From positions 1-64,000 of the forward strand of contig NZ_WJIE01000002.1 in the NCBI RefSeq assembly GCF_009649845.1: 64,000 nt of DNA. Reading direction: 5' to 3'. Below, piece by piece: positions 25,080-31,511 of the stretch (its first letter is position 1; each line of letters begins with the position of its first letter). The position numbers were made by a program, and so were the translations under genes. Under the pieces are notes generated by a model that ran no database searches, was not told the origin of the DNA, and saw nothing but the letters and a program-made list of their open reading frames with translations. This stretch comes from Polyangium spumosum (GTDB lineage: Bacteria > Myxococcota_A > Polyangia > Polyangiales > Polyangiaceae).

Positions 25080-26561
25080 ATGAGGATGCTTTGGTTCTTG
25101 CTGTCCTTCGTGGCCCTCGGATGCGGGGGTCGGGCAGAGCTGCTCGGGCCAGGACAAGGCGAAGGCGGCCAGGGCGGCCAGGGCGGCCAGGGCGGCCAGG
25201 GCGGACAAGGCGGACAAGGCGGACAAGGCGGGACCCCCTGCCTCGGCGACGGGGCGCCCTGCCAGGACGAAAGCGCCTGCTGCAGCGGCACCTGCGAGGC
25301 CGGGACGTGTGGGCCGGTCGCGTGCTTGCCCGACGAGGCGCCCTGCGTGGACGCGAGCGAGTGTTGCGCCGGGGTCTGTCAGAACAACCGCTGCGGGTTC
25401 AACCAATGTGTGCCCGACGGCTTCGGGTGCAGCGCGAACTTCGAATGCTGCAGCGGCGTCTGCCAGAACGGGTCCTGCGGCATCGGGGAGTGTTTCCCCG
25501 ACGGCGCGAGCTGCTTCGAGGGCCTCGAGTGCTGCAGCGGCGGCTGCTTCAACGGGGTCTGCGGCGGCGTCCAGTGTCTGCCCGACGGCGCGAGCTGCAT
25601 CGAGGGCCTGCAATGTTGCAGCGGCGGCTGCTTCAACGGGGCCTGCGGCATCGGGCAGTGCACGGGCAACGGCCTGATGTGCGCGTCGTCCGAGGAGTGC
25701 TGCTCCGGCCAGTGCACGAACGGCGTTTGCCTCGGCAAGCCCTGCTCGCACGACGTCTGCGTGACCGGCCCCGCGCTCGATCCCGGCTGCGGGCCGTGCG
25801 TCGCCGCGGTCTGCCAGCTCGACTCGTTCTGCTGCGACGTGAACTGGGACGGGCTCTGCGTGAACGCCGTGGACTCGGTCTGCGGGCTGAACTGCGGAGA
25901 ATGCACGGAGGACGGCGAGGCCTGCGCGTCGAGTGACCAGTGCTGCTCGCAGCTCTGCAATACGAACGGGACATGCGGGCCGCTCGCCTGCGCGCCCGAC
26001 GGCAAGCTCTGTCAGAGCCCCGCCGAGTGCTGCTCGGGCGAGTGCTCGAACGGCGTCTGCGGTCCACCTCCGATGTGCAAGCCCGACGGCCTCGGCTGCA
26101 ACACGGCCGGCGAATGCTGCACGGGGATCTGCACGAACGGCGTCTGCGGCAAGCCGCCCTGCAAGCCCGACGGCCTCTCGTGCGGGAGCGCCGCCGAGTG
26201 CTGCACGGGCCTCTGCTCGGACGGCGTCTGCGGTCCGCCCAAGTGCCAGCCCGACGGCGCGATGTGCGGCGGCCCCGGCGATTGCTGCAACGGGCAGTGC
26301 ACGGACGGGATCTGCGGCGCGCCGCCGGCCTGCCCCTCGGACGGCTCGGTCTGCGGCGACTGCGTGGCCGGGAGCTGCTGCAACCAGCTCCAGACCTGCC
26401 TGAGCAGCCCGACCTGCCAGCAAAACGTGGAGTGTATCCTCACGTGTATCGCCGGCGGCGGCAGCCCGGGCCCGTGCTTCTTCCAGTGCGGGGCCAACGC
26501 GCAGGCGGTCCAGCTCATCTTCTGCCTCGCCTCGAACTGCGGCCAGGGCGTCTGCTTCTAG
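25080..26561 (+). CDS. Cysteine-rich lipoprotein with tandem knottin-pattern repeats
   Basis: This 493-residue protein begins with a lipoprotein signal (LLSFVALGC) and a (GGQ)7 linker. Then come 28-residue modules with the fixed spacing C-x6-C-x5-CC-x3-C-x4-C, for example CVPDGFGCSANFECCSGVCQ then NGSCG. Six modules precede a different Cys-rich block (DVCVTGPALDPGCGPC through CCDVNWDGLCVNAV), and five follow it. The C-terminus is another Cys-rich cap ending in GQGVCF. The six-Cys spacing is that of inhibitor cystine knots, so each module may fold as a disulfide knot outside the cytoplasm. I do not know its function; adhesion, protection or toxin-like roles are all possible. The start at ATG 25080 could also be ATG 25059. 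Confidence 0.85.
   Translation: MRMLWFLLSFVALGCGGRAELLGPGQGEGGQGGQGGQGGQGGQGGQGGQGGTPCLGDGAPCQDESACCSGTCEAGTCGPVACLPDEAPCVDASECCAGVCQNNRCGFNQCVPDGFGCSANFECCSGVCQNGSCGIGECFPDGASCFEGLECCSGGCFNGVCGGVQCLPDGASCIEGLQCCSGGCFNGACGIGQCTGNGLMCASSEECCSGQCTNGVCLGKPCSHDVCVTGPALDPGCGPCVAAVCQLDSFCCDVNWDGLCVNAVDSVCGLNCGECTEDGEACASSDQCCSQLCNTNGTCGPLACAPDGKLCQSPAECCSGECSNGVCGPPPMCKPDGLGCNTAGECCTGICTNGVCGKPPCKPDGLSCGSAAECCTGLCSDGVCGPPKCQPDGAMCGGPGDCCNGQCTDGICGAPPACPSDGSVCGDCVAGSCCNQLQTCLSSPTCQQNVECILTCIAGGGSPGPCFFQCGANAQAVQLIFCLASNCGQGVCF
25164..25226 (+). repeat. In-frame 9-bp tandem repeat encoding (GGQ)7
   Basis: Four copies of GGCGGCCAG are followed by three of GGCGGACAA, all in frame within the cysteine-rich lipoprotein gene. 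Both units encode Gly-Gly-Gln. The block structure of two unit types suggests slipped-strand expansion, so linker length may vary between strains. Confidence 0.9.
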
Positions 26562-26563
26562 TC

Positions 26564-27496
26564 GTGTCGCGCTCCCCCCGCATCGCCGCGGCGTGTTCCC
26601 TCGTCCTCGCCCTCCTCGCTCCGGACGACGCCGCGGCCGAGCCGCCCACGCGCGCCGAAGCAGCGCTGCTCCACGACCTCGAGAAGATCGTCGAATCGAA
26701 GGCCAACGCGGGCTGGAAGATCGATCGTTACGAGCTCGAAGCGATGATGCCGGACGCGCTCGAGAGCCTCTGCAACGCGCCCGAGCGGACACGCCTCGAC
26801 GCCCTCGAGCGGCAGGCGCGGACGGTGGAGTCACTCGGCGGGCCGATCACGGAGGCGTACCGGAAAAACGGCGGGAAGCTCAGCGGGCTCTCGGAGCTAC
26901 ACGCCGCGACGCGGGTGCACGATCTGCTCGCCGAGGCCCTGCGACGCGCGCCCGCGGAGTGCCCGTTCTGGATCACGCCGAGCCCCACGTTCCGCGGGCT
27001 GCAGACGGACGCGTACCGCTTCACGTTGAACCTGGAGACCGACGGGCTCTTCTTGCTCCGGCGGAGCGAAGGGACGTTCCTCCCGGGCGCGGGAGGCAGC
27101 GGGCGGCTCTTGCTCGGGCGCGGGCTCTCGCATCACTTCACGTTGCTCTTCGGGCTGGAGTTCGGCGGCTGGGCGATCATCGAGCAGAACGAAGCGGCGA
27201 CGAACTTCCCGCTCGAGTTCATCGGCGCCTTGCCGTTCGTCGTTCGTCACGTGCGAGAGACGTGGCAATACGACCTGGAGCTCGCCCCCGTCGCGTTCCT
27301 CACGCAGTCGGATCTGCGGCCGAGCGTGGGCGGGCGCGTGGGCGTGTCGATCGGCGTCTCGACGCTGCGCATCCGCCGCATCATGCCGTGGGCAGGGCTG
27401 CAGCTCTCGGCCGAGTATTACCCGGAGAACGACGTGCGCGGGACGATCGTGGTGATCAAAGGCGGAGGGCGCGTGGGCTTCGACTGGGACTTTTGA
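26564..27496 (+). CDS. Hypothetical secreted protein, possible outer-membrane barrel
   Basis: I do not recognise this 310-residue protein. It starts at GTG 26564, two bases after the stop of the cysteine-rich lipoprotein gene, so the pair is probably cotranscribed. An N-terminal signal peptide (IAAACSLVLALLAPDDAAAE, with AAA-type cleavage) is followed by about 110 charged, helical residues. From residue 155 it has amphipathic strands with aromatic ends: GGSGRLLLGRGLSHHFTLLF, FGGWAIIEQNE, LQLSAEYYPENDV and a final VGFDWDF. A terminal Phe and alternating pattern are typical of outer-membrane beta-barrels, but the strand count is too low to be sure. Confidence 0.65.
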   Translation: MSRSPRIAAACSLVLALLAPDDAAAEPPTRAEAALLHDLEKIVESKANAGWKIDRYELEAMMPDALESLCNAPERTRLDALERQARTVESLGGPITEAYRKNGGKLSGLSELHAATRVHDLLAEALRRAPAECPFWITPSPTFRGLQTDAYRFTLNLETDGLFLLRRSEGTFLPGAGGSGRLLLGRGLSHHFTLLFGLEFGGWAIIEQNEAATNFPLEFIGALPFVVRHVRETWQYDLELAPVAFLTQSDLRPSVGGRVGVSIGVSTLRIRRIMPWAGLQLSAEYYPENDVRGTIVVIKGGGRVGFDWDF

Positions 27497-27506
27497 GCCC
27501 CAACCT

Positions 27507-28022
27507 TCAACGCGAGAACGACAGACCCCACCAGGCGATGACGCGCGGCGCGCCGCCCTGATCGAAGATCACGGGCCCGATGCCGAGGCCCGGCGTGATC
27601 ACGCGGAGCTCGTCGCGCAGCGCGCGCACGGGCCAAGCGTGTCCCTGCGCGGGATCGTCGTACCGGAACACGAGCGTCGGGCCGCCGTCGAGCGACGAGT
27701 CGGCTCGCTCGACGCGGAAGGGCGCGACGCGCCGGCCACCTTTGACGAGGTTCCAGCCGATCTCGGCGTCGATGGCCTTGCCCTGCCAGGGCAAGAGGTC
27801 CGTCGCGAGGAGGCGAACCAGGCTGCGAACGGCGAGGAACGCGCCCGGCGCGGCGACGAGCGCGAGCACACGGCCGCGGCCTTCGCCGATCGAGGAGGGA
27901 TCCACGACGTTGCCCGTCGCATAGAAGCGGCGGAGCGACTCGGGATGTGCGCCGATGAGCTCGTCGAGCGAACGAACCATCGAGACCACGCGACCGGGCG
28001 CCACGACGGGATGTGCCTGCAT
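27507..28022 (-). CDS. Conserved hypothetical protein
   Basis: This 171-residue protein is not recognised with confidence. The sequence runs SLDELIGAHPESLRRFYATG, then a small helical stretch, LPWQGKAIDAEIGWNLVKGG, a polar strand pair (FRVERADSS, TLVFRYDDP) and RDELRVITPGLGIGPVIFD near the C-terminus. The mix of a WxGK segment and a late PGLxxGP loop resembles lipocalin-like or DUF4334-type small proteins, which is only a resemblance. There is no signal peptide. It converges on the barrel-like gene with a 10-bp gap and follows the flotillin operon on the same strand. Confidence 0.6.
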   Translation of the reverse strand: MQAHPVVAPGRVVSMVRSLDELIGAHPESLRRFYATGNVVDPSSIGEGRGRVLALVAAPGAFLAVRSLVRLLATDLLPWQGKAIDAEIGWNLVKGGRRVAPFRVERADSSLDGGPTLVFRYDDPAQGHAWPVRALRDELRVITPGLGIGPVIFDQGGAPRVIAWWGLSFSR

Positions 28023-28069
28023 GGCCCTTGCAGGTCGCATGTTTTCGAAAGGAGAGCAACGCGGAAGCT

Positions 28070-28100
28070 CCCTCCCTCTCCACCACGTGGAGAGGGAGGG
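28070..28100. repeat. Perfect 14-bp palindrome between flotillin and hypothetical gene
   Basis: Arms at 28070-28083 and 28087-28100 match perfectly around a CAC loop. It lies 16 bp beyond the stop of the SPFH gene and so could end that transcript, but no T-run follows. Its pure CCCTCCC/GAGAGGG composition suggests a dispersed extragenic palindrome instead. Confidence 0.55.
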
Positions 28101-28115
28101 CCGGTGCGGGTGACG

Positions 28116-29435
28116 TCAGGCGCGCGGCGTGCGGCCCGGCGGAGGCGCGGTCTTCGTGGCGACCTGCTGCGGCGGCGGAGGCGCCGCGAGCGCGGGCGCC
28201 GGTGCGCTCGTGCCGAGGCGGCGCGCGACGTCGGTCAGATCGAGCCCCGTGGCCGCGCGGATCTGCTCGGTCACGGCGATCGCCTTGCGCGCGAGCGAGG
28301 CGTCGTCTCCGCCCGGCAGGACCGAGAGCGAGCCGATCTTGATCGGCGTGCGGGAGCCCGCGATGTGCGGCAGGAGCGGCATCATCTGCTGGAGCGCGAG
28401 GATCTCCAGCGCGCCCGGCCCCGCCTTGCGGATCTCGTCGACGATGCGGTGCAGCGCCTCGGCCTCGGCCTTGCCGATCTCGATGATCTTGGCCGCCTCG
28501 CCGCGCGCCTGCTCCTCGAGGTTGCGCCGCTCGGCGTCGTGCGGCTGGATCACGTCGGCCTGGAGCTGCCGCTCGACCTGGAGCGCGCGGGCCTTCTGGC
28601 GGTTGATCTCCGCCTTGACCTGCGCGATCTGCGCGAGGACCTGGCCCTTCGCCTCCTGGATCATCGCCTCGCGGCGGCTCATCGCGTCCTTGACGCGTTT
28701 CTCCGTCTCCTGCTTGGCGATGGCGAGGTCCGCGTCGATCTTGGCGACCTCGCTCTTCGCCCAGTTCTCGGCCTTCTGCTCGGCCGACTGCGCCTGCGTC
28801 CTCGCCTCGACGATGCTCGCGTCCATGCGCACGCTCGCGCCGCGGATGCGGCCGATCGAGTTCAGGTAGTTCGCGTCGTCGGTGACGTTCTGGATCTTCA
28901 GCGTGTCGAGCACGAGGCCCATGCGCTGCATGTCGTGCTCGGCCTCCTCGAGCAGCTTGTCGGCGAACGCGGTCTTGTCCTGGTTGACCTGCTCGGGCGT
29001 GAGCTGCGCGAGCACGCCGCGCACGTTGCCCTCGAGCGTCTCGCGCGCGATCGCCGCGATCTCGCCCTGCGCCTTGCCGAGGAAACGCTCGACCGCGTTG
29101 GAGAGCCGCGGCTCCTCGCCCGGCAGCTTCACGTGCGCGACGCCCTGCACGTTGAGCGGGATGCCGCCCTTCGAGTAGGCGCCCTTCACGGAGATCTCGA
29201 CCGGGATGTTGTTGAGGTCCATCCGATCGACGCGCTCGAGCAGCGGGATCCGCACGGCGCGGCCGCCACGCACGGAGCGATAACCGACCTCGCGCGAGCC
29301 GACCTGAAACGTGCCGCCGGAGAGGATCAAGACCTCGTTCGGCGAGCTCACGAGCAGGAGGTTCTTCAGCGTGTAGACGACGAAGCCCACCACGACGAAC
29401 GCGGTGAGGCCGAGGACCATGATGATGGGGATCAC
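28116..29435 (-). CDS. Flotillin-like SPFH-domain membrane protein (second paralogue)
   Basis: This 439-residue protein has one N-terminal membrane segment (MIPIIMVLGLTAFVVVGFVV) and an SPFH/band 7 domain from about 25 to 200 (NLLLVSSPNEVLILSG, VEISVKGAYSKGGIPLNVQG). A long flotillin-type coiled coil with Ala-Glu-rich heptads follows to about residue 330. The C-terminal 100 residues include a Pro/Ala-rich end. Flotillins oligomerise into membrane microdomain scaffolds. It overlaps the upstream SPFH gene by 4 bp, and the two proteins are similar throughout, so they probably form a hetero-oligomer. An NfeD-like gene lies upstream, as is common for this family. Confidence 0.9.
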   Translation of the reverse strand: MIPIIMVLGLTAFVVVGFVVYTLKNLLLVSSPNEVLILSGGTFQVGSREVGYRSVRGGRAVRIPLLERVDRMDLNNIPVEISVKGAYSKGGIPLNVQGVAHVKLPGEEPRLSNAVERFLGKAQGEIAAIARETLEGNVRGVLAQLTPEQVNQDKTAFADKLLEEAEHDMQRMGLVLDTLKIQNVTDDANYLNSIGRIRGASVRMDASIVEARTQAQSAEQKAENWAKSEVAKIDADLAIAKQETEKRVKDAMSRREAMIQEAKGQVLAQIAQVKAEINRQKARALQVERQLQADVIQPHDAERRNLEEQARGEAAKIIEIGKAEAEALHRIVDEIRKAGPGALEILALQQMMPLLPHIAGSRTPIKIGSLSVLPGGDDASLARKAIAVTEQIRAATGLDLTDVARRLGTSAPAPALAAPPPPQQVATKTAPPPGRTPRA

Positions 29436-30799
29436 GAAGCCCTCCCGTGGGATCCGAGGATCTGTTGAATGTCGAGGCCCATCGCGCGCCCCGTCTCCTG
29501 GAGCACGCGCGTGACCGCGGCCGGGTACGCCGCGACGAGCGCGCTGAACGCCTCGACGTCGTTGCCCGCCACGACGTTGACCTCACCGATCTGCGTCTGC
29601 GCCACGCGCGCCGCCGCGGCCGTGACGAGCTGCCGGAGCTGCTGGAGCACGTACGCGTCCTTCGCGAGTTGCCCCGCGGCCGCCCACTCCTGCGCCACGA
29701 GCCGCAGCGCCTCGGCCGTCGCCTTGCCGTTCTCCACGGTGGGCGCCGCCTCGCCGCGTGCCTTGAGCTCCTGCGCCTTGCGGTTCGCCTCGGCGGGCAG
29801 GATGACGTCGCAGTTGAGGCGGAGCTTCTCCAGCTCGCCGCGCAGGGACTGCAGCTCCTGCTCGGCCATGGCGCGCTCGGTCTCGGCCGCGATCTCGGCC
29901 TCGTTCTCGATCTGCTTGGCCTCCGCTTCGAGCTTCGCGCTCTCGGCGCGGTAGCCGTTGCGGCTCTGCGCGATCACCGTCTCGGCGCGCTTCGTCGCCG
30001 TCTCGGCCGCCTGACGGGCCGCCGCCTGCGCCTCGGCCACGGCCTGGTTCGCCGCGTTCTCGGCGTTCGCCGCGTCGCGCAGCATGGTCGCGATCCGGCC
30101 GCGACCGAGGTTCGCGAGGTAGTGCTGATCGTCGGAGACGTGCTGGACCTTGAGCACGTCGAGCTCGAGCCCGAGCTTGTCGAAGTCGTCGCGCGCGTTC
30201 TCCACGAGCGTCTCGGCGAACTTGAGCCGATCCTCGTTCACCTCCTCGGGCGTGAGCTGCGAGATGACCTCACGCAGCACGCCTTCGAGCGTCTGCTGCG
30301 CCGCGATCGCGATCTGCACGGGCGAGACGCCGAGGAAGCGCTCGACGGCGTTGCGCACGCCCGTGTCGTTGCTCGCGATCTTCACGTTGGCGATCGCGTG
30401 CACGCTGAGCGGGATGCCGCCCTTCGAGTAGGCGTTGTGCACCTGGACCTCGACCGGGAAGAGCCGCATGTCCATGCGGCTCACGCTCTCGAGGAAGGGC
30501 ATGCGGAAGCCACGTCCGCCGTGCAGGATCTTGTAGCCGCTCACGGTGCCGTCGGGCAGGACGTGCTTGCGGCCGCTGAAGACGAGGATCTCGTTCGGCC
30601 GGCAAATGAACAGGAACTGCCGCAGGATCGCCACGAAGATCCCGAACAGGACGATGACGCCGCCCGCCGCGAGCAGGACGAAGACGGCTTGATCGAGGTC
30701 GGGCGTCCCCGAGCCCGACGTCGCTGGATACGAAGGGCGCGTGCGCCGCTGCGCGTCGATCGACGCGAGCAAGGCACTGCCGAGAAGATGATACCCCAT
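29432..30799 (-). CDS. Flotillin-like SPFH-domain membrane protein (first paralogue)
   Basis: This 455-residue protein has a polar N-terminal stretch of about 38 residues, a membrane helix (AVFVLLAAGGVIVLFGIFVA), then an SPFH domain (FICRPNEILVFSGRK, VEVQVHNAYSKGGIPLSVHA). A coiled coil with repeated Ala-Glu-Ala motifs occupies about residues 240-370. It is similar to the next gene across the whole length, including LTPEEVNEDRLKFAETL against LTPEQVNQDKTAFADKL, which shows an old tandem duplication. The 4-bp ATGA overlap implies coupled synthesis in equal amounts. It follows the NfeD-like gene by 74 bp. Confidence 0.9.
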   Translation of the reverse strand: MGYHLLGSALLASIDAQRRTRPSYPATSGSGTPDLDQAVFVLLAAGGVIVLFGIFVAILRQFLFICRPNEILVFSGRKHVLPDGTVSGYKILHGGRGFRMPFLESVSRMDMRLFPVEVQVHNAYSKGGIPLSVHAIANVKIASNDTGVRNAVERFLGVSPVQIAIAAQQTLEGVLREVISQLTPEEVNEDRLKFAETLVENARDDFDKLGLELDVLKVQHVSDDQHYLANLGRGRIATMLRDAANAENAANQAVAEAQAAARQAAETATKRAETVIAQSRNGYRAESAKLEAEAKQIENEAEIAAETERAMAEQELQSLRGELEKLRLNCDVILPAEANRKAQELKARGEAAPTVENGKATAEALRLVAQEWAAAGQLAKDAYVLQQLRQLVTAAAARVAQTQIGEVNVVAGNDVEAFSALVAAYPAAVTRVLQETGRAMGLDIQQILGSHGRAS

Positions 30800-30873
30800 A
30801 CGAAGAGCGTATCAGGCAACGCGGGCCACCCGGGGCGTGATCGACCACGCGATCGCGCAATTTCAGCGCGAGC

Positions 30874-31476
30874 TCAAGCGAGCTCGGAGGGCCTGCGCGA
30901 CACGCGCGCCACGTCGCCCTCGACGTCCTCGACGAGGACGTGGTCACCACGCGCGATCTCGTCGCCATCGGTCCGGGCGAGGATGTCGACGCTCTGGCCC
31001 TTCAGCACGATGCGGATCTTGCCGACCTTGTCCTTGCCGACGGGCACGAGCACGCGACCGATGCTGCCCTCCGCGTGGTCGACGTCCGCCGAGGTCGACA
31101 CGGAGGATTGCGTGACGAAGCGGAAGACGAGCTGCGCGAAGAGGCCCGACGAGAGCCCGGAGCCCGCCGCGAGCGCGAAGACCAGGATCGGCCCCGCCAG
31201 CGCGAAGAAGTGCAGGAGCGAGCCCGACAAGCCGAAGCCGAGCAGCGTGAAGACCCAGAACCGGAGCGAGAGAAAAAACGCGAGGACATCGCCGGCCCCC
31301 GCGCTCGCGCCCGTCGTCGCGAGCGACTTCGTGGAGACGTCCTTCGCGAGCTCCTTGCCCCCACCTTCGCCTGCGTCGCCCGCATCGCCGTCGGCGTCGC
31401 CCTTGCCCCCCGAGGCGATCTGCACGACGAGGATGCCGAGACCGACGACCAGGGAGAAGAGGTAGACGAGGCCCAT
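30874..31476 (-). CDS. NfeD-like membrane protein
   Basis: This 200-residue protein has one N-terminal helix (LVYLFSLVVGLGILVVQIAS), a Gly/Asp-rich loop, then two hydrophobic helices around residues 70-115. The C-terminal 60 residues form an OB-fold-like domain (GRVLVPVGKDKVGKIRIVLK, GDEIARGDHVLVEDVEGDVA). This is the short, protease-less NfeD type that partners with SPFH proteins, and two flotillin-like genes follow. ATG 31476 was chosen; a TTG at 31515 that overlaps the glnE stop would add 13 residues. It is 35 bp downstream of glnE on the same strand. Confidence 0.8.
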   Translation of the reverse strand: MGLVYLFSLVVGLGILVVQIASGGKGDADGDAGDAGEGGGKELAKDVSTKSLATTGASAGAGDVLAFFLSLRFWVFTLLGFGLSGSLLHFFALAGPILVFALAAGSGLSSGLFAQLVFRFVTQSSVSTSADVDHAEGSIGRVLVPVGKDKVGKIRIVLKGQSVDILARTDGDEIARGDHVLVEDVEGDVARVSRRPSELA

Positions 31477-31511
31477 CGACAGGAGGATACCGCGAGCCGA
31501 GGCCCGAACGA

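Noticed and set aside
25164-25226. Short direct repeats as a possible CRISPR array
   Set aside because: The 9-bp units are adjacent with no spacers and encode a (GGQ)7 linker in a real gene.
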